This document shows positions 35,032 through 44,225 of a stretch of 64,000 bases of DNA, one piece after another; position 1 is the stretch's first letter, and every line of letters begins with the position of its first letter. Under the pieces are notes generated by a model. That model was not told the DNA's origin. It did no database searches and worked only from the letters and a program-made list of their open reading frames with translations. This DNA comes from an uncultured Campylobacter sp. (GTDB taxonomy: Bacteria > Campylobacterota > Campylobacteria > Campylobacterales > Campylobacteraceae), in contig NZ_CALKTC010000019.1 of assembly GCF_937996225.1 (NCBI RefSeq), positions 22,830 through 86,829 on the forward strand, given 5' to 3'. The position numbers were made by a program, and so were the translations under genes.

Positions 35032-35705
35032 GCTGAAATTTCTCCGTCTTTTAAAAACACGTATCGATCCACGAAGCTTAGCTCGTCGAAGAGTATGTCG
35101 TGCGTCGCGATCAAAACGGTCTTTTTAAGCTCTTTGAGCTTTGAAAGCATCTCGATAAAACCGAGCGAGTTTTGTTTGTCCAAATTTGCCGTCGGCTCGT
35201 CAGCCAAGATGATCTGCGGATTCATCACGAGCGCCCTTGCGATAGCGCAGCGCTGCTTCTCGCCGCCGCTAAGGCTAGAGACGATCTGATCTTTTTTATG
35301 CGCGATATTGGCGATCTGCATCGCTTCGTCTATGCGCGCGTCAAGCTCATCCCTACTCAGCCGCTCGAGGCTAAGCGGCGCAAGGACGTTTTTATAGACG
35401 CTAAGCGCCTCAAGCAAATTGAAAGACTGAAAGATAAAACCGATTTTTTTGTGGCGATACGCGGAGCTTTCGATATCGGCGAGCTTGGAGACATTTGCGC
35501 CGTCCACCAAAACCTCGCCGCTACTCGGCTTAGCAAGCGCGCCTATGATGGATAGAAGCGTGCTTTTGCCGCTGCCGCTGACCCCTTTTAAGATTACGAT
35601 CTGCCCCTCTTCGATGCTTAGGCTTATGTTTTTTAAAGCGCGAAATTCATTCGCCCTGCCCTCGTTGTAAATTTTAAAAAGCTGTTTGATCTCTATCTTG
35701 CTCAT
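35028..35705 (-). CDS. LolD/MacB-type ABC ATPase
   Basis: 225 aa. Walker A GVSGSGKSTLLS, Q-loop FIFQSFNLLEAL, signature SLSGGEKQRCAIARAL, Walker B IILADEPTANLD, switch VLIATHDI. This subclass works with FtsX-fold permeases that move substrates by mechanotransmission rather than through a pore. Overlaps both neighbours by 4 bp, the upstream one being its permease. Confidence 0.92.
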   Translation of the reverse strand: MSKIEIKQLFKIYNEGRANEFRALKNISLSIEEGQIVILKGVSGSGKSTLLSIIGALAKPSSGEVLVDGANVSKLADIESSAYRHKKIGFIFQSFNLLEALSVYKNVLAPLSLERLSRDELDARIDEAMQIANIAHKKDQIVSSLSGGEKQRCAIARALVMNPQIILADEPTANLDKQNSLGFIEMLSKLKELKKTVLIATHDILFDELSFVDRYVFLKDGEISA

Positions 35706-36811
35706 TTGACGGCCTCGCTCATATCGCCTATAGCGATGCGCCAGGATGGGATGATGACGAACGCCAAAAACGGGATCACGCTAAAGACGAAGATCAAAAA
35801 GAGCATATTAAAATTTATCGCAGGCGTGAAGGTGATGAAATTTCGCAGCTCACCGCCTAAAAATATATCGCGCAAAAGCGGCGCATCCAAGATAAAAACA
35901 TAAGCATAAGCGCCCGCGACGCCGAGCAGATACGCACTTAGCGAGACGATGAAATTTTGAATAAATTTCATCGCAATGATGTCTTTTATACAAAAGCCGA
36001 TGCTGCGCAAGATCGCGATCTCCTTTTTCTTCTCGCCGTATGCGAGCGAAATTTGATTTTTTAGCAAGATGAAAAACGAGATCATCGCCACGGCGTAAAG
36101 CACCATAAAGATCCCCCCTTTGTAATAATACAGATGCCTCACTTCGGCTACCGCATCCTCGGCACTGAGAGCCTCCGTGTTGGGGTATAAATTTACGATC
36201 TTAAGCGCTACTTCGCTTACTTCGTTCGGGTTGGGTACGCTTACGTAGAGCTTGGTGTATTCGCCCTCCTTCAGGCTTAGCACCTCGCGCGCGGTAACGG
36301 GGTTTAGATAGATCACGTCGTTTGAGACGATACTGCTTTCGTGCGGCGAAATTTTATTAATCTTAATCGCGATTAGGCGCTGCTCGGTCAAAAAATGAAA
36401 CTCGTCCTCGTAGTACCACTCGCCCATCGCCGCCTTTACTCCCTCGCCTACGATCATTTCGTTTTCGCTCAGACTTTCGTCGCCTACGATATGAAACCAA
36501 ACGCGCTTTTGAGCGAAGTAATACATCCCGTCCACGGCGCCCTGCACTTCGCTGACGCCCGCGATTTTAGAAATGTCGTAGATATAGCCGTCGTGCATCA
36601 GATCGCGTTTGCCCGCGCGCAGAGCCTCTACGACGATGTCGGGTCTGAGCTTGATGACCTTTTCAAGATCGTTTTGAATGGAGCCCGAGATGAAAAGCAC
36701 CGAGCTTAAAATAAAAACGATAAATGCAAAGATCGCAAAGCTAAAGAAGTGATCGGCTCTGTCTTTTCGCAGCAGAGTTACGGAGTAGTCGATAAAGCTT
36801 TTATTTATCAT
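35702..36811 (-). CDS. FtsX/MacB-type ABC permease
   Basis: 369 aa. One N-terminal helix (FAIFAFIVFILSSVLFISGS), a periplasmic domain of about 200 residues, and three C-terminal helices with the FtsX signature (ILRSIGFCIKDIIAMKFIQNF). Topology is that of LolC/MacB/FtsX. Overlaps its ATPase gene by 4 bp and the 62-aa gene by 11 bp. In this setting it may drive transfer between the NosL-like proteins and a periplasmic acceptor. Confidence 0.88.
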   Translation of the reverse strand: MINKSFIDYSVTLLRKDRADHFFSFAIFAFIVFILSSVLFISGSIQNDLEKVIKLRPDIVVEALRAGKRDLMHDGYIYDISKIAGVSEVQGAVDGMYYFAQKRVWFHIVGDESLSENEMIVGEGVKAAMGEWYYEDEFHFLTEQRLIAIKINKISPHESSIVSNDVIYLNPVTAREVLSLKEGEYTKLYVSVPNPNEVSEVALKIVNLYPNTEALSAEDAVAEVRHLYYYKGGIFMVLYAVAMISFFILLKNQISLAYGEKKKEIAILRSIGFCIKDIIAMKFIQNFIVSLSAYLLGVAGAYAYVFILDAPLLRDIFLGGELRNFITFTPAINFNMLFLIFVFSVIPFLAFVIIPSWRIAIGDMSEAVK

Positions 36812-36989
36812 AGACGAACTCCGCGTAAGCTTTGCTCTTAAAGCTGCTTGAGAGCCGCACGTCCTTTATCTCGCGCGCGAGCTTTTGCAGGCACTGCTCG
36901 CCCTTTGCGCGATCAAAGCTTACATAATGCACCGCAATGAGCGCGTAAAGGGCGGCAAAAAAGATCATTAAAGCGCAAATGAGCCTCAT
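36801..36989 (-). CDS. Small membrane-anchored protein (62 aa)
   Basis: One N-terminal helix (RLICALMIFFAALYALIAV) and a basic periplasmic tail with a single Cys (GEQCLQKLA). Overlaps the double-NosL gene by 4 bp and the permease gene by 11 bp, so it is clearly part of the operon. No family recognised. Confidence 0.7.
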   Translation of the reverse strand: MRLICALMIFFAALYALIAVHYVSFDRAKGEQCLQKLAREIKDVRLSSSFKSKAYAEFVYDK

Positions 36990-38110
36990 AGCCCTTCTAT
37001 TACGCTCTCTTGAATTTCATCAAATTTAAGTACGTTCTTACCGCCGTGATCTTTAGCGAAGGTCTTAGCCGCGCTCTCGCTCTCAAATGGAATGAGCTCG
37101 TCGCCCATCGGCCCTAAGACGTTGGAGCCGAGCACGAAAAAGGCACTTTTAGCATCGATCTTATGAAGCTTGTAGTAGTCGGTTACGTAAATTTTATCAA
37201 AGCCTTTGCCCTTTTGGAAGTAGTATTTCATCAGATCTTTTACGCCGTCAAAATACAAGCTCTCCCCGCCTTGAATCTCTATCATCGCCGCCCAGTTAGG
37301 GTTTTTACCCACTAGCATGCCGCAGACCGGGCATTTAGCGCCTTCAGGCACGACGATCTTTTCAGGTTTTTTCGCTTTTGCGTTTTTGTCGCTGCCGCCT
37401 AAATTTACAGGTGCATCCCATAGATACAGCGCCGCGGCTTGCAGGTGTTTGTCGTATTCAGGGGCTTTGCTAGCGCCCTTTGCGTCGCAAGTTTTTTTGA
37501 GATGAGCTTTAAGCTCGGAGATGGCTTTGAAGCTTTTCGCTTCGGTTTTAGCGCAGTTTGTTTCGTAAAATTCCTTACCGTGCGCGTAAACGCCGCCCTC
37601 GCGCTTGGCTTTAATCATCTTGTTATCGCCCTCAAAATCCTGTCCCGCAATCTCGTAGGCTTTGGCGAAATTCATTATCTCGCCGCCGTTTTCGGCTTGG
37701 AATTCTTTCGCATCGGCCTCGGTTGAAAAGGCGTATTTGCTATTGCGCGTCATCGTGCCTTTGACCTTGCTACCCACGACGTAAAAGGCTTTATTTGCAT
37801 CGATCAAATTTAGATTTTTCGTATCGACGACCTGCGCATCGCTTGGAATTTTTCCCTCCGTTAGCTCGTACAAGCAGTGCAGAGAAGCTACTTGCTTGCC
37901 GTTCCAAACGTGGTTGGTTTTATAAAATTTTACCAAATTCATTCCACAAACAGCGCAGTATTCTTTGCCCTCGCCGCTTCCTACGAGCGTAGCCTTGCTA
38001 GGATCCACGCTTTGAAACATAGGCTTTGCCGGCTTATTAGCCCCATCCATGGAGGCACCGCAAACGAGCGCAACAAGCGCAGCCGAAGCTAAAAACGAAC
38101 GTAAAATCAT
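36986..38110 (-). CDS. mccL: Double NosL-domain protein with a heme-less cytochrome-like linker (MccL-like)
   Basis: 374 aa, signal peptide MILRSFLASAALVALVCGA. First NosL domain has CAVCGM (Cys52, Cys55, Met57), second has CPVCGM (Cys260, Cys263, Met265), both with the following FYVVGSKVKG / FFVLGSNVLGPMG cores. Between them (residues about 168-245) is a segment shaped like a class I cytochrome c (GKEFYETNC at the front, AALYLWD at the end) but with no CxxCH, so heme is lost. Wolinella has a NosL-like MccL near its mcc genes, thought to serve copper to MccA; this is the likely counterpart. Starts 31 bp after the Sel1 gene. Confidence 0.82.
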   Translation of the reverse strand: MILRSFLASAALVALVCGASMDGANKPAKPMFQSVDPSKATLVGSGEGKEYCAVCGMNLVKFYKTNHVWNGKQVASLHCLYELTEGKIPSDAQVVDTKNLNLIDANKAFYVVGSKVKGTMTRNSKYAFSTEADAKEFQAENGGEIMNFAKAYEIAGQDFEGDNKMIKAKREGGVYAHGKEFYETNCAKTEAKSFKAISELKAHLKKTCDAKGASKAPEYDKHLQAAALYLWDAPVNLGGSDKNAKAKKPEKIVVPEGAKCPVCGMLVGKNPNWAAMIEIQGGESLYFDGVKDLMKYYFQKGKGFDKIYVTDYYKLHKIDAKSAFFVLGSNVLGPMGDELIPFESESAAKTFAKDHGGKNVLKFDEIQESVIEGL

Positions 38111-38141
38111 ACTGTCTCCTTAAAAATTTGATGTTTTAAAT

Positions 38142-38975
38142 CTACTTACTAATCGAATTTAAAAATTCCAAATTCTCGCATCCCATCTTGATGCCGCCGT
38201 CGCAGCTTTTTTTGAAAAACTCTTTTGCTTTGACGTTATCGGACTTCACGCCCTTACCTTCGGCATACATTATGGCTAGGTTATTGCAGCCGTCGAAGTG
38301 ACCGAGGTTGCACGCCTTTTCATACTGCTGCTTTGCTTGCTTATAATCCTGGCCCACCCCCTGCCCGAAGGCGTATAGATAACCTAGATTGTTGCAGCCG
38401 ATGCCGATATCGCCGCCGCAAGCCTTTTCGTAAAAAATTTTAGCCTTTGCGAAGCTTTGCTGCACGCCCTCACCCTTTAGATACAGATAGCCCAGGTTGT
38501 TGCAGCCCATCATATCGCCGTAGGTGCAGGCCTTTTCATAAAGGCTCGCCGCCTTAGCGACGTCCTTTGCAAGCCCGGCGCCGTTTGCGTATAAAAGCCC
38601 AAGCGATGTGCAGCCTTCGTTATCTTTGCAGGCTTTTTCGTAATAAGCCGCGGCTTTGGTAAAATTTTGATCCGCGCCGTTGCCGCTTTCGTAGATATAG
38701 CCTAGATTGTTGCACGCAAGCGCAAATTTAGCGCTGCACGCCTTCTCGTAGAGGCTGATCGCTTTTTCGAAATTTTTCTCTACGTTGCCGGTGCCCTCAA
38801 AATACAAAACGGCTAGATTATAGCATCCCGAAGCTTTATTTTCCAAACCGCACGCTCTTTCGTAAATTTCTGCGAGTTTTTTATGATCGCCGCTTTGCTG
38901 AGCTTGAATGCCCTCGCTGATAAAGCCCGCGTTTGCCGCGCCCGCCAAAGCAAGCGCTATTAGAAATTTTTTCAA
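38142..38975 (-). CDS. Exported Sel1-repeat (Hcp-like) cysteine-rich protein
   Basis: 277 aa with signal peptide MKKFLIALALAGAANAG and seven Sel1/TPR-like repeats of 36 residues (A...YEKAC...GC.NLGYLY..G.GV pattern). Each repeat carries two Cys eight residues apart, as in Helicobacter cysteine-rich proteins, where they form disulfides. Role likely scaffold or chaperone for periplasmic assembly. Lies 10 bp after ccsA1 and before mccL, within the sulfite operon. Confidence 0.88.
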   Translation of the reverse strand: MKKFLIALALAGAANAGFISEGIQAQQSGDHKKLAEIYERACGLENKASGCYNLAVLYFEGTGNVEKNFEKAISLYEKACSAKFALACNNLGYIYESGNGADQNFTKAAAYYEKACKDNEGCTSLGLLYANGAGLAKDVAKAASLYEKACTYGDMMGCNNLGYLYLKGEGVQQSFAKAKIFYEKACGGDIGIGCNNLGYLYAFGQGVGQDYKQAKQQYEKACNLGHFDGCNNLAIMYAEGKGVKSDNVKAKEFFKKSCDGGIKMGCENLEFLNSISK

Positions 38976-38985
38976 ATTTACTCCT

Positions 38986-41676
38986 TTATATCGTTTTTAC
39001 GTCCCTGCCTCTGAAAGCAAGAGCGATTATTAAAAAGACCGCCGCTATTATACAATAAAACGGCGCGGGTATATGCGGTGCGTCTCCCGCGGCATAAGAG
39101 TGCATGCCGGTGAGGTAGAAATTTACGCCGAAATAGGTCATTATGATTGAGCTATACGCGAGCGTCGAGCTCACGCAATAAACATAGATCGAGCCGAGTT
39201 TCGGGATAAATTTCAGATGCAGCACGATCGCATAGACGATGATCGAGACATACGACCAGGTCTCTTTGCTATCCCAGCCCCAGTATCGTCCCCAGCTCTC
39301 ATTCGCCCATACGCCGCCGAAGAAATTTCCGAGCGTCAGCATCGAAAGCCCCACGATGAGACTGATCTCGTTGATCGCCGTTATATATCTGATCTGCGCG
39401 TTAAGCCGCTCGCGATTGGCACTGTTTTTAAGCGCCATTAAAATAAGAGCCAAAAGCCCAAGCAGGCAGCTAAGCCCTAAAAATCCATAGCTAGCCGTGA
39501 TAACAGATACGTGGATGCTAAGCCAATACGACTTTAACACCGGCACGAGGTTGGTAATCTGCGGGTTTACGAAGCTCATATGCGCTACGAGCATCACGAT
39601 GCTAGCCAGCAAGCAGCTCGCGCTTAGCGTAAGTAGGGACTTTCTAAAAAATATGATCCCGGCAAGCGCCGCCGACCAGCCGATGTAGATCATCGACTCA
39701 TAGCTATCGCTCCACGGCGCGTGAGCCGCGACGTACCAGCGCAGCGCAAGCGTAAGGGTATGTGCGGTAAAACATATCGCAAAGGCTGCGAATAAAATTT
39801 TTTGCGCGAGCGTGAAGCGCTTGCCGCAAAGTGCGCCCAAAAGCGCCAATATTAGAGCTACGCCGCCTAGGATCATATAGCAATAAACGAGCTTTTTGAA
39901 AACCGAAGCTTTGTTGTAAAACACCTCGGCCTTGACGCGGTTTTCACTCGGAAGTATAGCTGCCGAGGTGGCCCTTTGGTAGTTTTTCAGCTCTGCAAGT
40001 GCTGCATCCGCTTTAGTCCAATCATTATCCGAAATTCCGTCTTGCAAGCCGTTTAGATAGTCGTTTAGCACGCCTTTGATCTGCGGAGCGATACTATAAT
40101 CCGCAAAGGCGTCGTTCGGCGAGAGCCAGGTGTTTTGCGGATCGTTCGGCACGGGGATAAATTTAAAAAACACTCCTCTAAAGGTCAAATACGCGATGTT
40201 TAGCCGCTCGTCGAATTTAATCAGCTCGTTATCGAGTACGCCGCGGCGCGAGGCGCTTTTTTCATTCGCCTCGTCCAGGGCGTGGGCGAGCTTGTAGTTG
40301 CCGTTTTCATCAAAGACCGAATTGAAGCTCGCATATCGCTCCTGCGGCGCTAAGCCCAGCATCTTTTTGATCTCGTCGTTTTTTATTTTGATGATCTTTT
40401 GATCGCGCCAGAAAGCGGGATTTAGGCTCATTCCTAGGATCATCTGCTCGGCACTTAAGCCATAAAGCCCCTCCGTGCCCGAAATTTTATTTACGATTTC
40501 GCTTGCTTCGGTGCTAAGCGGCTTGATCCTACCCATGTAATCTTGCACCAAAAGCTCCGCGAACGCGCCGTTTGCGTGAACGCGCGAGTTGGCTTTAAGG
40601 TTTGCTAGATAGTTTTCATCCGCGGCACGAAGCTCAATGCTGAAAAAAAGCGGCGCGATTAGAAGAAGCGCGGCGGGCGCATTGTTTTTGATAAATTTGG
40701 CGAGCTTTTTAAACCTGCTGCCGGCGGTAAAAAGATTTCCAATAAATCCGACGCAAAGTAGGAAATAGCCGAAGTAGGTTGGAATTTTACCCGGGTCGCG
40801 GTTAAGCTCTAGCACCGTGCCTAGCTCGTCCGTGTCGTAGGAGGATTGAAAGAGCTTAAAGCCGTCAAAGCTTAGCGGATGGTTCATATAAATTTCATGC
40901 TCCCCCACGCTCTTGCCCTCTTTTAAAATTTCAACGTCGCTAGCGTAGGATGACGGGCTTTGCGAGCCGGGATAGCGCTCGAGCTTAAATTTCAAAAGCT
41001 TTACCGCAAACGGAAGCTCTATGAGCTTCGAGCCCCAGCTTAGCATTATCTCCTCGCCGTCAAAGTTTAAAATTTTAGGTTCCCCGAGCCAGCCAGCGCC
41101 GCCGCGCAGCTCCGCCTCTTGCTCGCTTCCGCCCTCAAAGCCCGCTTTTACCGCAAGCGTGCCCTGCTCGCCTTTGGGCGCGGGTTTGTAGGAGCTAAAT
41201 TTAACAGTGAAGCTTTTAGAATTTATACTTTGCGTGAAGCTAAAATCGTTATCGCCGATCTGAGATAGATTTAGCGGATGCTCAAACAGCGCGTCTTGCG
41301 TGCGGATTTGCAAGTATGGCTTGACGCTTACCATCTCGTTTTCGCTCTCGCCCGCTCTTACGTGCAGCACGCCCTCGGTGCCGAAATAACGCGTCAGCCC
41401 CGCGCCGATAAAGATGACGATAAATGCCGCGTGCAGAACGAAGGAGCCGAAGCGGCGCCACATTTTGGTTTTTATGATTATTCCTAGCAGGCTAAGCGTC
41501 GCAGCGCCCATGACGCACTCATACCAGCGCGCCTCATAGACTAAAATTTTAGCCGTTTGCGTGTCGTAAATACTCTCTAAAAAGGTTGCGACGCCGGCGC
41601 CTGCGGCTAGGATAAAAAGGAGGCAGAGCGCGAATTTATAAGAGATGAAAAATTTTAATATTTTTAGCGCGCTCAT
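38986..41676 (-). CDS. ccsA1: Fused CcsB-CcsA cytochrome c synthase, CcsA1 type
   Basis: 896 aa membrane protein attaching heme to apocytochromes. N-terminal CcsB/ResB half (four helices, large periplasmic domain) and C-terminal CcsA half with the WWD region WANESWGRYWGWDSKETW and flanking His residues in LRWYVAAHAPW and AHMSFVNP. Wolinella CcsA1, coded in the mcc cluster, is dedicated to the C-X15-CH heme motif of MccA; location here argues the same. Starts 15 bp after mccD. Confidence 0.93.
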   Translation of the reverse strand: MSALKILKFFISYKFALCLLFILAAGAGVATFLESIYDTQTAKILVYEARWYECVMGAATLSLLGIIIKTKMWRRFGSFVLHAAFIVIFIGAGLTRYFGTEGVLHVRAGESENEMVSVKPYLQIRTQDALFEHPLNLSQIGDNDFSFTQSINSKSFTVKFSSYKPAPKGEQGTLAVKAGFEGGSEQEAELRGGAGWLGEPKILNFDGEEIMLSWGSKLIELPFAVKLLKFKLERYPGSQSPSSYASDVEILKEGKSVGEHEIYMNHPLSFDGFKLFQSSYDTDELGTVLELNRDPGKIPTYFGYFLLCVGFIGNLFTAGSRFKKLAKFIKNNAPAALLLIAPLFFSIELRAADENYLANLKANSRVHANGAFAELLVQDYMGRIKPLSTEASEIVNKISGTEGLYGLSAEQMILGMSLNPAFWRDQKIIKIKNDEIKKMLGLAPQERYASFNSVFDENGNYKLAHALDEANEKSASRRGVLDNELIKFDERLNIAYLTFRGVFFKFIPVPNDPQNTWLSPNDAFADYSIAPQIKGVLNDYLNGLQDGISDNDWTKADAALAELKNYQRATSAAILPSENRVKAEVFYNKASVFKKLVYCYMILGGVALILALLGALCGKRFTLAQKILFAAFAICFTAHTLTLALRWYVAAHAPWSDSYESMIYIGWSAALAGIIFFRKSLLTLSASCLLASIVMLVAHMSFVNPQITNLVPVLKSYWLSIHVSVITASYGFLGLSCLLGLLALILMALKNSANRERLNAQIRYITAINEISLIVGLSMLTLGNFFGGVWANESWGRYWGWDSKETWSYVSIIVYAIVLHLKFIPKLGSIYVYCVSSTLAYSSIIMTYFGVNFYLTGMHSYAAGDAPHIPAPFYCIIAAVFLIIALAFRGRDVKTI

Positions 41677-41691
41677 TAACCCTCCGCAGTT

Positions 41692-42663
41692 TTACATTAT
41701 TATATCGTAAGTTTGTCCCGCGTATAGTATAAACATTCTAAGAAGTAATACTCCGACCACGCTAGCAAGCGCGCTAACGTAGAACGCAAACGCGGTGTGA
41801 GCGATCTTTTTGCCCAGTGCGAAATTTAAAACTAGCGGTATGCAAAAACCTACGCCCACGACGCCGAGCCAAAATAGCTGAGCATAAATTCCCTCGCTAA
41901 AGGCAACGCTTGCAGCTTTTTGCACGTCGCTGCCCGTGATGAGCGAAACGAAAATCATGCCGATTAGTAAAATTTCCATCGCTAAAACCGGCCACTCGAC
42001 CGCGTGTAGAGTTTTTAGATCGCCGCCGTGCGGGTCTGCTTTAAAGAAAAGCGCGGCTATGAGGCTTGAGCCCGCAATGCCTGCCGATAAGCCAGACGCC
42101 ACGAAAAGCGCAGGTAAAACAGCGGTATTAAGGATAGGAAATCTAACTAAAACCGAGATCAAAAATCCCGTATATGCGCAGATCGCGACCGCAAAAAGAA
42201 GCGTAAGCGCAAGAAGTAGCGGGCGAAGCGCGTTTACGATTTTCATCACAAGCTCGAAAAGCCCTTTTAAAAAGCTAAGATTGCGCGTCAAAAACTCTCT
42301 TAGGCAATCTTCAAACGCATAAAGGCAGGCTACGAAGCTAAGCGGGATATAGACGCAAAGCGCTGCAACGCCCACGGACATAACCGATGTGAAGTTATAA
42401 TTAATCAAAATTTTCCAAAAAAGTAGCGGCCTCTCAAGGTCGGCTACCAGGCAGACCATGCCGAGTAAGATCGTAACTAAAGATAGCAATGACGCAGCCT
42501 TAAACAGCGGCGTGCTTTCGGTCTGTTTTTTATAAAATTTGACGAGGATCGCGACGATCAAAGCGCCGCCGCTCATACCCGCTAGCAAGAGATAAACCGC
42601 GATCGGCCAGCCCCACTCTACGCCGTGCGAGAAGGTCGCAGTGAAATTTATAGCTCCGTTCAT
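41692..42663 (-). CDS. mccD: MccD, NrfD-like menaquinol-oxidising membrane subunit
   Basis: 323 aa with about eight to nine helices, NrfD/PsrC family. Family traits: WPIAVYLLLAGMSGGA near the N-terminus and ADLERPLLFWKIL. With MccC it forms the quinol-oxidising module feeding MccA. Its ATG is 2 bp from the mccC stop. Confidence 0.93.
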   Translation of the reverse strand: MNGAINFTATFSHGVEWGWPIAVYLLLAGMSGGALIVAILVKFYKKQTESTPLFKAASLLSLVTILLGMVCLVADLERPLLFWKILINYNFTSVMSVGVAALCVYIPLSFVACLYAFEDCLREFLTRNLSFLKGLFELVMKIVNALRPLLLALTLLFAVAICAYTGFLISVLVRFPILNTAVLPALFVASGLSAGIAGSSLIAALFFKADPHGGDLKTLHAVEWPVLAMEILLIGMIFVSLITGSDVQKAASVAFSEGIYAQLFWLGVVGVGFCIPLVLNFALGKKIAHTAFAFYVSALASVVGVLLLRMFILYAGQTYDIIM

Positions 42664-42664
42664 A

Positions 42665-43372
42665 TCACACCCCCAATTTAACCGCAGGAATATAGCGCAG
42701 GCTCGGCTTCGTGCCGCACTCAGGATGCATGCGCAGGCTGTCTTTTACGCGAAGCAGCTTGCTGATGTGCGAGCCCTCGTCGTTTAGATCGCCAAATACG
42801 ATCGCCTCGTATCTGCACGCCTCGATACAGGCGGGCTCGTGACCGTCTTTTAAATTCGTATCCAAGCAGAAGTTGCAACTCTCCGCGGCTCTTGTTTCGT
42901 GGTTTATGAAGCGCACGTCGTAAGGACAGGCGACGATGCAATATTTACAGGCGATACAATCATCGGTGTTCATCGTCGTTATGCCCGTTTTTTCATCCTT
43001 GTGGCAGGCTTTCGTCGGGCAGACGTTCACGCACGGCGCGTCCTCGCACTGCTGACAAGAAACCCTAACGTAGCGCTTTTCTTTCAAATTTAGCGGATCG
43101 GTTTTATCCTGGATAAAAAGCCTCATTTGACCTTTCGGAACCAAATTTACCTTTTTACAGGCGATCTCGCAATCAGTGCAACCCACGCATTTGTTCTGAT
43201 CGAATATCATGCCGTAGTGTGGCTTTTTCGGCTCTTGCTTTTTAGCACTTGCGTTTACATCTTGTGCACTTTTATCTGTGCCGTTTTGTGCGAGCAAGCT
43301 TGAGGCGATTGCGCCAAGCCCCAAAGAGCCGAGTGCGGCGGATTTTATAAAATTTCTTCTTTGCTTTTGCAT
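42665..43372 (-). CDS. mccC: MccC, NrfC-like iron-sulfur protein
   Basis: 235 aa ferredoxin-type subunit. Twin-arginine signal (KQRRNFIKSAALGS). Four [4Fe-4S] motifs: CVGCTDCEIACKK, CQQCEDAPCVNVCP, CIACKYCIVACPYD and CNFCLDTNL...CIEAC. Electron carrier between MccD and MccA in the periplasm. Confidence 0.94.
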   Translation of the reverse strand: MQKQRRNFIKSAALGSLGLGAIASSLLAQNGTDKSAQDVNASAKKQEPKKPHYGMIFDQNKCVGCTDCEIACKKVNLVPKGQMRLFIQDKTDPLNLKEKRYVRVSCQQCEDAPCVNVCPTKACHKDEKTGITTMNTDDCIACKYCIVACPYDVRFINHETRAAESCNFCLDTNLKDGHEPACIEACRYEAIVFGDLNDEGSHISKLLRVKDSLRMHPECGTKPSLRYIPAVKLGV

Positions 43373-43400
43373 ATTCTCCTCCGACTAAATTTAAGCAAAA

Positions 43401-44174
43401 CTACTTTGTTTTATTCGCGTCGTGAAAGCTTTTAGCCTCGCTCTCGCTAAGCTTTTTCGCAGCATCGGCAAGCTCGCCGGGCTTTAAAACCTTTAGTAGT
43501 TCGGCTTCAAAAATTACTACAGAACCCGCAGGAATTCTATCTATGTCCACGTTGCCGTAGGCTAAATTACTAGGGATTGTAAATTTATATTTCGAGCCCG
43601 TATTCATCAAAAGCAACCCCTCGCGTAATCCGTCGATTAAGCCTATCATAGAAAGATGCGCCGGAATTTTAGATGCGAAAGTATCGTCAAATACGCTACC
43701 GTTCGTCAAATACGCCTTGTAGTTCATCACTACTACGCTCTCAGGCTTTGGCTTTTCGCCCATACCTAGCTTTAAAATTTCATATTGAAGACCGGATTTT
43801 GTGGTTTTAACGTCCGGATTTTTGGCATTTTTCGCCATAAATTCCTTGCCTGCTTTTAAATTTTTATCAAGCTCCGCTTTGGAATTTGTTTCTACGATCT
43901 TATTTAGTTTATCGGCTCTTTGATTCAAAAGCGCAATAATTTCCTCATCTTTTAGCTTCTGCTGCTTTTTAAGAGCGTCCAAAAACCCCTCTATCACCGC
44001 ATCTAAGTCATATTTGACGCCTAATGCGGCTTGTGAATGCAGCTGGTTTGAAACATAGCTTCCGGTAGAAGCTCCGATGCTATAAGATTCTTTTTGTTCT
44101 TGCGTAGTTAAATTCGCGCCCAACGCGCAGCTTGCCAAAACGATAGGCAAGAAAATTTTTAGTCTTTTTTGCAT
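43401..44174 (-). CDS. mccB: MccB, FKBP-type periplasmic peptidyl-prolyl isomerase
   Basis: FKBP-type isomerase with N-terminal FkpA-like dimer domain and C-terminal FKBP domain (VVMNYKAYLTNGSVFDDT, GLIDGLREGLLLMNTGSKYKFTIPSNLAYG). I place the start at ATG 44174 (MQKRLKIFLPIVLASCALGA), giving a clean signal peptide and AAAAGG site; the longer frame would begin inside a hairpin. Probably helps fold the multiheme MccA. Gap of 51 bp to mccA. Confidence 0.92.
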   Translation of the reverse strand: MQKRLKIFLPIVLASCALGANLTTQEQKESYSIGASTGSYVSNQLHSQAALGVKYDLDAVIEGFLDALKKQQKLKDEEIIALLNQRADKLNKIVETNSKAELDKNLKAGKEFMAKNAKNPDVKTTKSGLQYEILKLGMGEKPKPESVVVMNYKAYLTNGSVFDDTFASKIPAHLSMIGLIDGLREGLLLMNTGSKYKFTIPSNLAYGNVDIDRIPAGSVVIFEAELLKVLKPGELADAAKKLSESEAKSFHDANKTK

Positions 44175-44190
44175 ACATCTGCCTTTTAAA

Positions 44191-44222
44191 TTTCGGGGCC
44201 GCAAACTTACGCGACCCCGAAA
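44191..44222 (-). other. Hairpin between mccA and mccB
   Basis: Inverted repeat TTTCGGGG / CCCCGAAA with three further pairs after one mismatch, 4 bp after the mccA stop. It likely protects the mccA message or attenuates the distal genes. Confidence 0.65.
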
Positions 44223-44225
44223 GAA

